DNA from: Bifidobacterium goeldii
Lineage (GTDB): Bacteria > Actinomycetota > Actinomycetes > Actinomycetales > Bifidobacteriaceae
Direction: 5' to 3'
NCBI RefSeq assembly: GCF_003951095.1
Contig: NZ_QXGL01000001.1
Location: forward strand, 62,001 to 126,000
Length of the DNA stretch: 64,000 bases
Shown: in pieces, positions 9,699 to 18,530 of the stretch
How positions within the stretch are numbered: the first letter of the stretch is position 1
Layout: the number at the start of each line of letters is the position of its first letter
Program-made: the position numbers and the translations under genes
The notes under the pieces: generated by a model
What the model was told of the DNA's origin: nothing
What the model saw: only the letters and a program-made list of their open reading frames with translations
The model's database searches: none

Positions 9699-11801
9699 TC
9701 AGGCGTTCGCCTCAGCGATGGAGGCCTCAGCAGCTTCGACCACGTGCTCAGCAGTGATGCCGAGGTCGATCATGTTCTGAGCGCCGTCACCCTGCAGACC
9801 GAACTGCTCGATGGACACCGGCTTGCCGTAGGAACCGAGGTACTTGTACCACGGCATCGCCACGCCAGCCTCGACGGACACGCGAGCCTTGACGGCAGCC
9901 GGAAGCACGGCCTCCTTGTATTCGGCGTCCTGCTCCTCGAACCACTCCATGGACGGGAAGGAGACCACGCGGGCCTTGACACCCTTCTCAGCCAGGGTCT
10001 TGGCAGCGGAGACAGCCCACTGAACTTCAGAACCAGAAGCCATGATGATGACGTCCGGAGTGCCCTCGGTGTCGACGAGCACGTAAGCGCCCTTCTTGAC
10101 GCCTTCCTTAGCCTTGGCGGCAGTCTCAGCGAGCACCGGCACGCCCTGACGGGTCAGCACCATAGCGGTCGGCAGCGTGTTCTTCTTCTCGAAGAAGTAG
10201 CGGTAAGCCTCAGCGGTTTCGAAAGCATCGGCCGGGCGCACAACCTCGAGCTGCGGGATTGCACGGAAGGAAGCCAGGTGCTCAACCGGCTGGTGGGTCG
10301 GGCCATCTTCGCCCACAGCGACGGAGTCGTGGGACCAGATGTACAGGTTCGGGATCTCCATGAGGGCGGCCAGACGGACGGCGGAGCGCTCGTAGTCGGA
10401 GAACATGAAGAAGGTGCCACCGAACGGACGAGTGTAGGAGCCCAGCAGGATACCGTTGGTGATGCAGCCCATGGTGAACTCACGCACGCCGAAGTGCAGC
10501 TGACGGCCGAACTCGTTGCACACCGGCCACTGCTTGGTAGCGCACTCCGCCGGAGCGAAGGTAGCAGCACCCTTGAGGTCGGTCTTGTTGGAGCCACCGA
10601 GGTCGGCGGAGCCGCCCCACAGTTCCGGCATAACAGCAGCGATAGCGTTGAGGACAGAGCCAGAAGCGCCACGGGTAGCAACGCCCTTGCCAACTTCGAA
10701 GGTAGCCTCGAGATCGTCGAGAGCCTTGTCGAAGCCTTCCGGCAGCTCGCCAGCCTTCAGACGGTCGTACAGTGCAGCCTTGTCCGGGTTGGCCTTGCGC
10801 CAAGCGTCGAACTTCTCGTCCCAAGCCTTGTGAGCCTCGAGACCGCGCTCAGCAACCTTGCGAGCGTGTGCGAGGGCTTCCTCGTCGACGTGGAAGGACT
10901 CTTCCGGATCGTAGCCGAGCAGCTTCTTGAGGCCAGCGACAGCCTCAGCACCCAGCTTGGAGCCGTGGGAGGACGGATCGTTGGTCTTGCCCGGGGTCGG
11001 CCATGCGATGAGGGTGTCGACCTTGATGAGCTTCGGCTGATCCGGAGCGGCAGCCTGAGCCTTGGCAATCACGTCAGCCAGGCCCTCGACGTCCTCCTTG
11101 TAGGAGCCGTCAGGCTGAATGAAGCTGAACTCGTCGGTGTACCAGCCGTAGGCCTGGAAGCGCTTGAGCACATCCTCAGCCAGCACCAGGTTGGTGTCGC
11201 CTTCGATCTGGATGCGGTTTGCATCGAAGATCACGGTGATGTTGCCGAGCTTCTGGTTAGCAGCCAGGGAAGCAGCCTCGCCGGAGATACCTTCCTCGAT
11301 GTCGCCTTCACCGCAGATAACCCAGATCTTGTGGTAGAACGGGGAGTCTTCCTTCGGGGTTTCCGGATCAAGCAGACCACGCTGGAAACGTTCGCCGTAA
11401 GCGAAGCCGATAGCGGAAGCGAAGCCCTGGCCCAGCGGACCGGTGGTCATTTCGATGCCTGGGGTCAGACCGTACTCCGGGTGGCCCGGGGTGCGAGTGT
11501 CAGCGCCACCACGGAAGTGCTTGAGGTCGTCCAGGGTCAGGCCGTAGCCGGAGAAGTAGAGCTGGACGTACTGGGTGAGGGAGGCGTGGCCACCGGAAAG
11601 GATGAAGCGATCGCGACCTTCCCACTTGGGGTCGTTCGGATCATGCTTGATGAAATGCTGGTAGAGCGTGTAGGCGATCGGCGCCAGCGAGACCGGGGAG
11701 CCGGGGTGGCCGCTTCCCGCGTTCTCGACCGCATCAGCCGAAAGGACCTTGGCCATCTTGATGGCGCGCTCGTCCAGTTCGGTTTCCTTGAATTCGGTCA
11801 T
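9699..11801 (-). CDS. tkt: Transketolase
   Basis: Thiamine diphosphate enzyme moving two-carbon units between sugar phosphates. The 700-residue protein is full length. The ThDP-binding motif begins GEGDIEEG and runs to the conserved asparagine in DANRIQIEGD; the C-terminal pyrimidine domain and the MTTGPLGQG loop are also present. Histidines in SGGHASL and SHDSVAVGEDGPTHQP match transketolase active-site positions. AAGGAAA precedes the ATG. Strong codon bias signals high expression. Together with tal it forms the non-oxidative pentose pathway pair. Confidence 0.97.
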   Translation of the reverse strand: MTEFKETELDERAIKMAKVLSADAVENAGSGHPGSPVSLAPIAYTLYQHFIKHDPNDPKWEGRDRFILSGGHASLTQYVQLYFSGYGLTLDDLKHFRGGADTRTPGHPEYGLTPGIEMTTGPLGQGFASAIGFAYGERFQRGLLDPETPKEDSPFYHKIWVICGEGDIEEGISGEAASLAANQKLGNITVIFDANRIQIEGDTNLVLAEDVLKRFQAYGWYTDEFSFIQPDGSYKEDVEGLADVIAKAQAAAPDQPKLIKVDTLIAWPTPGKTNDPSSHGSKLGAEAVAGLKKLLGYDPEESFHVDEEALAHARKVAERGLEAHKAWDEKFDAWRKANPDKAALYDRLKAGELPEGFDKALDDLEATFEVGKGVATRGASGSVLNAIAAVMPELWGGSADLGGSNKTDLKGAATFAPAECATKQWPVCNEFGRQLHFGVREFTMGCITNGILLGSYTRPFGGTFFMFSDYERSAVRLAALMEIPNLYIWSHDSVAVGEDGPTHQPVEHLASFRAIPQLEVVRPADAFETAEAYRYFFEKKNTLPTAMVLTRQGVPVLAETAAKAKEGVKKGAYVLVDTEGTPDVIIMASGSEVQWAVSAAKTLAEKGVKARVVSFPSMEWFEEQDAEYKEAVLPAAVKARVSVEAGVAMPWYKYLGSYGKPVSIEQFGLQGDGAQNMIDLGITAEHVVEAAEASIAEANA

Positions 11802-12200
11802 GTCTGTAATTTTCCTTCCAATACTTCGGGCACCACGCGCCCCGGCTTGTGCCGGATCATGCGTACCCTCACATTGCTCTTACATAGTAGCCTTGCGAAA
11901 AGACTTCCTTTTGCGTTTTTGGCGTGTTTTGGTACGTTTTGTTCTGTTAGCGCTCACATTTTTGAGTGTTCGCTCGTTGTTTAACAATTTTTCAGCGTGT
12001 AGTCATCCCGTACGGAGAGTGAAAGCTCTACATAAGGCGTGTTGAAGGAAATCCTCCGAGGACGAACGCATTAGCACTCGTGACCATAGAGTGCTAATAC
12101 AATACAAAAGAACGGATTGTTCTCGCTGCTAAAGGGCACATTGAATGCACCAAGCACACGAACACAGCAATATATATAGACATATATAAAGGAGACGCAT
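11802..12200. other. Divergent intergenic region tkt / hrcA
   Basis: A 399-nt stretch without a gene. The left part should hold the tkt promoter (reading leftward), but I could not place one confidently. The middle (about 11900-12000) is T-rich on the plus strand. The right part holds the CIRCE operator (12071-12097), an AT-rich stretch and the AAAGGAGA ribosome site of hrcA near 12188. Confidence 0.6.
12071..12097 (+). promoter_or_regulatory. CIRCE operator (HrcA binding site)
   Basis: Perfect copy of the heat-shock operator: TTAGCACTC, nine spacer bases, GAGTGCTAA. Known HrcA/CIRCE systems repress chaperone operons; its place 104 nt before hrcA indicates autoregulation of the hrcA-dnaJ unit. 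Confidence 0.97.
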
Positions 12201-13337
12201 ATGGCGCAGACACGACGCATGCTGGTGCTGCGCGCCATCGTCGAAGATTATATTCGCTCGCAAGAGCCTATTGGTTCCACATCGCTGGCTAAATCTCATG
12301 ATTTAGGTGTCAGCTCCGCGACCATTCGCAACGACATGGCTGCACTCGAAGACGAAGGCTATCTTATTCAGCCGCACACTTCCGCTGGCCGCATTCCTAC
12401 AGAAAAAGGCTACCGGTATTTTGTCGATAGACTGTCGGGAGTCATGCCATTATCCGCAGCACAAAAACGCGGTATTAGCACGTTCCTTGCAGGATCAGTC
12501 AACTTACAAGACACATTGCGCCGTGCGGCAAGACTGCTATCTCAGATCACAGGGCAAGTAGCCGTCGTTGCATCACCATCTATGGCAAAAGCAACCCTAC
12601 GACATGTCGAAATCGTGCCAGTCTCCGTTGCAGTACTACTTATTGTCGTTATTACAGACACTGGCGGCGTTGCGCAACACACATTAGCTATGTCGCCACA
12701 ACCGTCAGCAGACTTGCTGTCGGACTTGAGCAACGCTGTTAATGCGCAATGTACTGGTATGACCTTTGCGCAGGCTGCAGAACGGGTACGCACAATGGCA
12801 TCTACGCGCAGTGATGGCGCAGGGCTGCTCACAGGGCTCGCTGATGTGCTTGATGCGATAGGTGACGATGAGCGGGCGAGTGATCTCTACATGGCTGGAG
12901 CATCACGGCTCGCACACCAAAGTGATGCTGATGATTTAGCGCCACTTTTTGATGCACTCGAAGAACAAGTTGTGCTCATGAAGCTCATGACTACACTGTC
13001 TCAAACAACAGTTGCTGGCGGAGTTGGTGTTGCTATTGGCTCTGAAACCCACACGCCAGGTTTACTGCACGCTTCCGTAGTCACCAGTGGGTACGGCAAG
13101 CAAGCAGACAACAGTGGCAGCGCTGAGCCTACTGCACGTGCTGATGAACAGACAACCGGAGAGCTATCGGAAACACAATCCGTAGCGGAAACAACGTCGG
13201 CAGAGCCGGTCGCTTTTGTTGGCTCTATAGGCCCAACTCACATGGATTATGCAACAACCATCGCTGCAGTACGTGCCGTAGCGCGGTATCTCACCGAATC
13301 CTTGTCCCAACAGTCTGGCGACGGGTATACAGGCTGA
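12201..13337 (+). CDS. hrcA: Heat-inducible transcription repressor HrcA
   Basis: Repressor of class I heat-shock genes, binding CIRCE as a dimer. The 378-residue protein has the N-terminal winged helix ([49 protein letters not shown]). The C-terminal [17 protein letters not shown] segment is conserved. An unusual low-complexity insertion of about 43 residues (roughly 297-339, rich in A, E, T, S, Q) precedes that segment and makes the protein longer than the typical 340-350. AAAGGAGA precedes the ATG. It is followed at 53 nt by dnaJ. Confidence 0.95.
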   Translation: MAQTRRMLVLRAIVEDYIRSQEPIGSTSLAKSHDLGVSSATIRNDMAALEDEGYLIQPHTSAGRIPTEKGYRYFVDRLSGVMPLSAAQKRGISTFLAGSVNLQDTLRRAARLLSQITGQVAVVASPSMAKATLRHVEIVPVSVAVLLIVVITDTGGVAQHTLAMSPQPSADLLSDLSNAVNAQCTGMTFAQAAERVRTMASTRSDGAGLLTGLADVLDAIGDDERASDLYMAGASRLAHQSDADDLAPLFDALEEQVVLMKLMTTLSQTTVAGGVGVAIGSETHTPGLLHASVVTSGYGKQADNSGSAEPTARADEQTTGELSETQSVAETTSAEPVAFVGSIGPTHMDYATTIAAVRAVARYLTESLSQQSGDGYTG

Positions 13338-13390
13338 CCCAGCCTTATGGCACAATGACTGGCGCGAACAATAACGAAAAGGAACAGGCA

Positions 13391-14542
13391 GTGGCAGATT
13401 ACTACGAGGTGCTGGGTATTGAACGCTCGGCTAGCGAGGAAGAGATTAAGAAGGCTTATCGCAAGATGAGCCGTAAATACCATCCTGATATTGCTGGCCC
13501 CGAGTATGAGGACAAGTTCAAAGAGGTCAACAATGCCTACGAAGTATTGTCCGACCCCGATAAGCGCCGCATGTACGATTCTGGCGTAGATCCTAATCAG
13601 CCAGGTGCTGGCGCATATGGAGCTTCGCCATTCGGCAATATGGGAGATATGGGCGACATCTTCGGCCAATTCTTTGGCGGTGCTTTCTCTGGTGGCGCTC
13701 AAGGGCCTGTCCCACGCACTCAGCCCGGGCGTGATGCTCTGGCAAGTACGACTATCGATCTGAAGACTGCAGTATTTGGCGGCACGGCACACGTCAAGAT
13801 CAACACGTTCGGTTTATGCCAAGTGTGCGGTGGTTCTGGTGCAAAGGGCGGTTCGCAGCCTACAACATGCCCGGACTGCCATGGCCAAGGATTCCGTCAA
13901 AAAGTAGTGCGTACCATGCTCGGTCAGATGATGACTTCTGCGCCGTGCGAGCGCTGCGAAGGCCACGGCACGATCATCACCGATCCATGTCCTTCGTGCA
14001 TGGGCCATGGTCGCGTTCGCGCCACTCGCGAAGTCGGTATCACCATTCCTGCAGGTATCTCCGATGATTCGCGCCTACGTCTAGCTAATCAAGGTGAAGT
14101 AGGCGAAGGCGGCGGTGCTGCCGGCGATCTGTATGTAGACGTGCGCATTCGCCCAGACAAGCAGTTCACTCGCAATGGCGACGACTTGCACTGCTGGGTG
14201 CAGGTGCCAATGAGCTGGGCTGTACTGGGCCACGATCTTGATATTGATACGTTTGATGGCAAACAGACCATTACCATCCCTGCCGGGTGCCAGCCGGAAG
14301 ATACGATCACGCTGAAGAATCTCGGCGTGTCGAAGCTGCGCCAAGCAGGGGAGCGCGGTGATCTCATCGCGCACATTAGCGTGCGTATTCCTACGAAGGT
14401 AAGCGATGCAGAACGCGATCTTATTGAACGTTTTGCTGCCAGCCATGATGCTGACGCAACGCATGTATCGCAAAGCTCTCGCCCGGCTACGGCGGGACCA
14501 CGTAAAGGTTTCTTCTCTAAGCTCAAAGATGCATTGAGCTAA
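13391..14542 (+). CDS. dnaJ: Chaperone protein DnaJ
   Basis: Hsp40 co-chaperone stimulating DnaK ATPase activity. The 383-residue protein has a J-domain with HPD at residues 31-33, a Gly-rich segment, four CxxCxGxG zinc-finger repeats ([32 protein letters not shown]) and the C-terminal substrate-binding domain. GTG at 13391 is preferred because AAAGGAA is 6 nt upstream and the J-domain starts immediately; ATG at 13355 would add 12 residues. The location after hrcA suggests joint control by CIRCE. Many actinobacteria carry two DnaJ paralogues; this is the hrcA-linked one. Confidence 0.95.
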   Translation: MADYYEVLGIERSASEEEIKKAYRKMSRKYHPDIAGPEYEDKFKEVNNAYEVLSDPDKRRMYDSGVDPNQPGAGAYGASPFGNMGDMGDIFGQFFGGAFSGGAQGPVPRTQPGRDALASTTIDLKTAVFGGTAHVKINTFGLCQVCGGSGAKGGSQPTTCPDCHGQGFRQKVVRTMLGQMMTSAPCERCEGHGTIITDPCPSCMGHGRVRATREVGITIPAGISDDSRLRLANQGEVGEGGGAAGDLYVDVRIRPDKQFTRNGDDLHCWVQVPMSWAVLGHDLDIDTFDGKQTITIPAGCQPEDTITLKNLGVSKLRQAGERGDLIAHISVRIPTKVSDAERDLIERFAASHDADATHVSQSSRPATAGPRKGFFSKLKDALS

Positions 14543-14564
14543 GCGAACGCTGATCTGAATGCAT

Positions 14565-14606
14565 AATGGCGGTCTTCTTCACAAACTCGTGAAGAAGACC
14601 GCCATT
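14565..14606. terminator. Bidirectional terminator between dnaJ and the kinase-like gene
   Basis: An 18-bp perfect stem (14565-14582 with 14589-14606, beginning AATGGCGGTCTTC) with a 6-nt loop between convergent genes. Confidence 0.85.
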
Positions 14607-14662
14607 GTTATATCGATTGTTCTGCTTGTCTGGCTGTTCCTAACAACGCACAGAACCTAGCC

Positions 14663-15451
14663 TCACAGTAGCGAGCGGCACATTGAGCGGTATTCGCTGA
14701 CGTAGCCTCCACCAAAGAACACACAGTGGCCAGCAATCGGGTACAGCTGCCACAGCGTAATGCGATCCTGCCAACCGGCTTTCAGCGGGTGCACTGACTG
14801 ATAGCCTTCCATAATGTCACTTAAATAGCTCATACCAAACAAGTGCAGCATCGCAAGATCCTCCTCGCGGTGCCCGCCATGTGCTGCCGGGTCAATCAGT
14901 ACAGCCTCACAGTGTCCTGAATCAGCAGTCCACATCACATTGCCACTCCACAAATCACCATGCACGCGTGCAGGCTTATCGTCAGCGGCGCGTCCCAGCA
15001 GATCTGGCAGACGGTCAATAACGCGCACAGTGAGCTCCAAATCGCCTTGCTTGAGCGTACCGCGGCGAATACCCAGCTGCACCATGGGCAGCAGACGACC
15101 TTGCGCGTAATACGTAGCAGGGTCAGTCCACGTACCGGTATCCATCGGCACAGGATCCTGCAATGGTCCGAAGTAGCATGTGCCAGTGTATCCGTCTGGT
15201 GCAGAGCCAAAATATTCAGCGCCAGCATCATGCGTTCGCGCAAGAGAAGCACCAAATTCACGTGCAGCTTGTACCGTCGGCGAGCATGATTCAACTCGCT
15301 CAATGTCGAGATAGTCTTTGCCCCACTCATACACGTCTACAACACGTGTACCACCGCGATCCTGTGCTTGTGCCAGCCATTGCAGGCCGCGTCCTTCGCA
15401 TTCAAAGAATCCTTGTGGCGCCCACATGCGTGATTTACGATACTTAGCCAT
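14663..15451 (-). CDS. Fructosamine-kinase/aminoglycoside-phosphotransferase family protein
   Basis: Predicted small-molecule kinase of the protein-kinase-like fold, 262 residues. The fructosamine kinase signature HGDLWSGNVMW carries the catalytic aspartate, and LIDPAAHGGHREEDLAML the metal-binding aspartate. Bacterial relatives phosphorylate fructosamines or ribulosamines to deglycate proteins and amino acids. The start at 15451 was chosen because GGAGGAA precedes it; the frame is open 19 codons further upstream without a ribosome site. It converges with dnaJ. Confidence 0.85.
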   Translation of the reverse strand: MAKYRKSRMWAPQGFFECEGRGLQWLAQAQDRGGTRVVDVYEWGKDYLDIERVESCSPTVQAAREFGASLARTHDAGAEYFGSAPDGYTGTCYFGPLQDPVPMDTGTWTDPATYYAQGRLLPMVQLGIRRGTLKQGDLELTVRVIDRLPDLLGRAADDKPARVHGDLWSGNVMWTADSGHCEAVLIDPAAHGGHREEDLAMLHLFGMSYLSDIMEGYQSVHPLKAGWQDRITLWQLYPIAGHCVFFGGGYVSEYRSMCRSLL

Positions 15452-15639
15452 AGTTCCTCCTGCACTGTGTTGCGCCGTGCAGCCGTATCGCGGCGCAATG
15501 AAACGCATAGTGTCATCCGTGTTTCATTGTGGGATTTCTGCGCGACAATGCGAAGCTTTGACCATTATTAGGGACGGTTGAGTACGCTAGGGCACGGTAA
15601 AACGACAACCTACAAGCAGATACAAGGCGAATCAAGAAT

Positions 15640-16563
15640 ATGGATTTCTTTACAGCGATTGTTCTGGGCATTGTGCAGGCGCTCACTGAGTACCTTCCTG
15701 TGTCGTCCAGTGCGCATATTCGCATTATTGGCGATCTTATGCTGGGCGGCCGTGACCCGGGTGCTGCCTTCACCGCAATCATTCAAATTGGTACCGAGCT
15801 GGCGGTGATTCTGTACTTCCGTCGGGATATTTTCAACATTCTCAGCCACTGGTTTGCTTGCCTGTTTGGTAAGAATGGCACGGATTGGCGCTCTCGCATG
15901 GGCCGTGGCGACAAGTGGGCAACACTTGGATGGAATGTCATTATTGGTTCTATTCCGATTGTGATTTTGGGCTTTACGCTGCAAAACGTTATCGAAACGA
16001 CACTGCGTAATCTGTGGATTACTACAACTGTGCTGCTCGTATTCGGCATCCTGCTGTGGGTTGTTGATGACCGTGCGCGTCAGAGCAAAACCATGGATAG
16101 CATGACTGGTCGCGATGCGTTCCTCTTCGGTCTTGGCCAGTCTATGGCACTTATTCCAGGCGTGTCGCGTTCTGGCGGCACGATCACTGTTGGTCGTGCA
16201 CTTGGCTACACCCGTGAGGCAGCAGTGCGTTTGAGCTTCCTCATGGCTATTCCTGCGGTTGTAGGATCGGGCCTGCTTGAGGCGGTTAAAGCTGTGCGCG
16301 ATTACAAGAGTGACGCGATGTTCCCGGGTTGGGGGCCGACGATTGTAGCGACGATCGTGAGCTTCTTCCTCGGCTATATCGTGATTATTGGCTTCTTGAA
16401 GTTCGTTTCCACGTTCTCGTACAAGGCGTTTGCGATCTACCGTATCGGTTTGGCAGTAGTCGTTGCGTTGCTGCTTATTGTCGGCGTGTTGCACCCGTAC
16501 GAACAGTCGGCTACCAAGGCAGCAGCTGAACTTGTCACTACGTTCAGCACAGTACTCGGATAG
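15640..16563 (+). CDS. uppP: Undecaprenyl-diphosphatase UppP/BacA
   Basis: Membrane enzyme that dephosphorylates undecaprenyl diphosphate to recycle the lipid carrier of cell-wall synthesis; it confers bacitracin tolerance. The 307-residue protein has about eight helices and the two catalytic signatures: LTEYLPVSSSAH (the family more often has SSSGH) and PGVSRSGGTI with the essential serine and arginine. It diverges from the kinase-like gene. The ribosome site is weak (AAGG about 12 nt upstream). Confidence 0.95.
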   Translation: MDFFTAIVLGIVQALTEYLPVSSSAHIRIIGDLMLGGRDPGAAFTAIIQIGTELAVILYFRRDIFNILSHWFACLFGKNGTDWRSRMGRGDKWATLGWNVIIGSIPIVILGFTLQNVIETTLRNLWITTTVLLVFGILLWVVDDRARQSKTMDSMTGRDAFLFGLGQSMALIPGVSRSGGTITVGRALGYTREAAVRLSFLMAIPAVVGSGLLEAVKAVRDYKSDAMFPGWGPTIVATIVSFFLGYIVIIGFLKFVSTFSYKAFAIYRIGLAVVVALLLIVGVLHPYEQSATKAAAELVTTFSTVLG

Positions 16564-16612
16564 GAGTTTGCCGTGCTCGGCAGCTTATTGAAGTAGCTGA
16601 AGTTCTTCAACA

Positions 16613-16651
16613 AAACAGGGGATGCTCGCGCGTTGCGAACATCCCCTGTTT
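16613..16651. terminator. Bidirectional terminator uppP / PAC2 gene
   Basis: 12-bp stem AAACAGGGGATG / CATCCCCTGTTT (16613-16624 and 16640-16651) between convergent genes, with T-rich flanks on both strands. Confidence 0.8.
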
Positions 16652-16684
16652 CGTATTCGATGAAAGGAACCGGCTAGTGATGAT

Positions 16685-17518
16685 TTAGTCAGTGTGACCG
16701 CGTAAAAATGCTTCAGCCTCGCGCACCAACTGCTCAGCAGCAGGGGCTCCGAAATCGGCTACCTGACGCGCTTTTGCCTTCATGTCGTAATCATGTTCCA
16801 GATGATGTACATAATCAGCAAGATCGTCATTGCAGCGCATGAGCATGTCAGCTTGCGCTTTCCATTGTTCAGCGCGGTCATTGAGATCACCACAATCAAG
16901 ATCAACGCCGATAATGCGTGAGAGTCGGCCGAGTATGCGCATAGTACCCTGTGCGCATTCATCACTGCCGAGATACTGGGGGATTGACACCCACATTGAC
17001 GTGACGTTGAATCCTTCTTCCTCAGCCATCGTGTTCAGCACTGTCGGAATGCCGACGGGGCCACTGTATTCACGATCCATGTCGCATTGGCAATCTCCAT
17101 TGCTCACATCCAGGGGTAGCGGACGCGTATGCGGGCAATCAGCAAACATGGAGCCAAGTGTCACCATGCTGGTTACGTCAAGTTCTTCAGCAATGTGCAT
17201 GCTCTGGCGGCAGTAATCAAGCCACCGATAGTTTGGCTCTGGCGCTATTTGCGCGTAAATATGCTTGTCGGCAGCCACGTCAATCTCGTAGAACGTTGTT
17301 TGCGGCCATAAGATGCGACGCCGTCCAGTGACATTGCACAGCATCGGGCGCGCGACCTGATAGTCGTAGTATCCATCGCAACGAATATGTCGAACTTCGC
17401 GAGACTCATAATGCGACACCAAGTGGCGTACGACGTTCGTCGCTGCTTGGCAAGCATCATTCCATCCCTCAAAAGCGGCAATCATGATCGTGCCGTGTGC
17501 GTTGGCTTCTTCACTCAT
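16685..17518 (-). CDS. PAC2 family protein
   Basis: Member of the PAC2 (proteasome assembly chaperone 2-like) family, 277 residues from the chosen start. The diagnostic N-terminal segment IAAFEGWNDACQAATNVV is present, followed by the family's alternating strand-helix pattern. Actinobacterial PAC2 proteins are widespread and their biochemical role is unsettled. ATG at 17518 is preferred over 17566 because it places the start just before the conserved domain and has a weak AGAAG upstream. It is transcribed away from the tRNA cluster. Confidence 0.8.
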   Translation of the reverse strand: MSEEANAHGTIMIAAFEGWNDACQAATNVVRHLVSHYESREVRHIRCDGYYDYQVARPMLCNVTGRRRILWPQTTFYEIDVAADKHIYAQIAPEPNYRWLDYCRQSMHIAEELDVTSMVTLGSMFADCPHTRPLPLDVSNGDCQCDMDREYSGPVGIPTVLNTMAEEEGFNVTSMWVSIPQYLGSDECAQGTMRILGRLSRIIGVDLDCGDLNDRAEQWKAQADMLMRCNDDLADYVHHLEHDYDMKAKARQVADFGAPAAEQLVREAEAFLRGHTD

Positions 17519-17666
17519 GCTTCTAATGTATCGGCTGATGGAGGGCGAAAGGGCAGCTTTTGCCATTGGTGAAGCATGAGGGCTCGTTTTTGGCTATTTT
17601 CCAACGTTTTTAGGGTGCTTTGAGGGGCTGTTTTCAAGGCGCGACACGCCGAAGAGAGGGCTCGAT

Positions 17667-17695
17667 TTGGCAAACTACAAACATGTCGTTATAGT
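17667..17695 (+). promoter_or_regulatory. Promoter of the tRNA cluster
   Basis: TTGGCA (17667-17672), exactly 17 nt, then TATAGT (17690-17695); it lies 45 nt before the first tRNA. The boxes match sigma-70-type consensus at 5/6 positions each. Confidence 0.65.
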
Positions 17696-17739
17696 AGTTA
17701 CTCGTGCTCAGGCAGCGGCAAGCCGCTACGGAAAGCATC

Positions 17740-17812
17740 GCGGACATAGCTTAGTTGGTAAAGCGCAACCTTGCCAAGGTTGAGACCGCGGGTTCGAGTC
17801 CCGTTGTCCGCT
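17740..17812 (+). tRNA. tRNA-Gly (GCC), copy 1
   Basis: 73 nt; acceptor GCGGACA pairs with TGTCCGC, anticodon stem CAACC/GGTTG with loop TTGCCAA giving anticodon GCC, and T-arm GGGTTCGAGTCCC. No CCA is encoded. Identical to the copy at 18281. Confidence 0.95.
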
Positions 17813-17840
17813 CTAAGGTCCGAGGAGTTGACGACCTTAC

Positions 17841-17911
17841 GGTGGGTTAGCCAAGCGGTTAGGCAGCGGCCTGCAAAGCCGTATAGACGAGTTCGACTCT
17901 CGTACCCACCT
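17841..17911 (+). tRNA. tRNA-Cys (GCA)
   Basis: 71 nt; acceptor GGTGGGT/ACCCACC, anticodon loop CTGCAAA (anticodon GCA), T-arm ACGAG/CTCGT. It is second in the cluster. Confidence 0.93.
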
Positions 17912-17952
17912 CTTGGGTGAACGGAGCAATCCGGAATCTCAAGGAAAGACCC

Positions 17953-18024
17953 GGGCGGTTGGCGCAGTGGTAGCGCACTTCCCTGACACGGAAGGGGTCA
18001 CAAGTTCGAATCTTGTATCGCCCA
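17953..18024 (+). tRNA. tRNA-Val (GAC)
   Basis: 72 nt; acceptor GGGCGGT pairs with ATCGCCC (one G-T pair), anticodon stem CTTCC/GGAAG and loop CTGACAC (anticodon GAC). Confidence 0.94.
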
Positions 18025-18079
18025 CTCAAGCCGGAGGAAACTCCGGTTGAGTAATTACATAATTACAGAGAGTATTTCC

Positions 18080-18152
18080 GGGCGATTGGCGCAGCGGCTA
18101 GCGCACTTCGTTCACACCGAAGGGGTCGTAGGTTCGATTCCTACATCGCCCA
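18080..18152 (+). tRNA. tRNA-Val (CAC)
   Basis: 73 nt; acceptor GGGCGAT/ATCGCCC, anticodon stem CTTCG/CGAAG and loop TTCACAC (anticodon CAC). Sequence similarity to the preceding Val(GAC) tRNA suggests an old tandem duplication. Confidence 0.94.
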
Positions 18153-18176
18153 CAAGCCACGTTAGTGGTGTAATCC

Positions 18177-18249
18177 GGGGCTATAGCGCAGCTGGTAGCG
18201 CATCTCCATGGCATGGAGAGGGTCAGGGGTTCGAATCCCCTTAGCTCCA
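18177..18249 (+). tRNA. tRNA-Ala (GGC)
   Basis: 73 nt; acceptor GGGGCTA/TAGCTCC with one G-T pair, anticodon stem TCTCC/GGAGA and loop ATGGCAT (anticodon GGC). Confidence 0.93.
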
Positions 18250-18280
18250 CTGGAATCCGCTTCTCACGGCGGAATCCTTT

Positions 18281-18353
18281 GCGGACATAGCTTAGTTGGT
18301 AAAGCGCAACCTTGCCAAGGTTGAGACCGCGGGTTCGAGTCCCGTTGTCCGCT
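18281..18353 (+). tRNA. tRNA-Gly (GCC), copy 2
   Basis: 73 nt, base-for-base identical to 17740-17812, including the T discriminator. It closes the cluster and is followed directly by a terminator. Confidence 0.95.
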
Positions 18354-18360
18354 CCAGATC

Positions 18361-18385
18361 AAGCCTCCTTCGGGAGGCTTTTTTC
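18361..18385 (+). terminator. Terminator of the tRNA cluster
   Basis: AAGCCTCC / GGAGGCTT stem with a TTCG tetraloop followed by TTTT: a textbook intrinsic terminator 8 nt after the last tRNA. Confidence 0.95.
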
Positions 18386-18530
18386 GTTTTTCCGCATTTC
18401 GCGGTGCTGGCATCCTCCCCACGTTACGCGTGTTGATTTTGTCGGCACTCATTCCTATCGTGTCCCGTGTTGATTAACCAGTCCAGGCCTGCACATTAGT
18501 AACGCGGACCCCGATAGCAAAGGACACATC

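Noticed and set aside
18047..18452. Short open frames across the tRNA cluster, including one reading RDSNPRSQPWQGCALP
   Set aside because: This peptide is a known artefact of translating tRNA genes antisense; the DNA is fully explained by tRNAs and a terminator.
18386..18530. Possible T-box leader before thrS
   Set aside because: The 145 nt are too short and show no T-box core or antiterminator.
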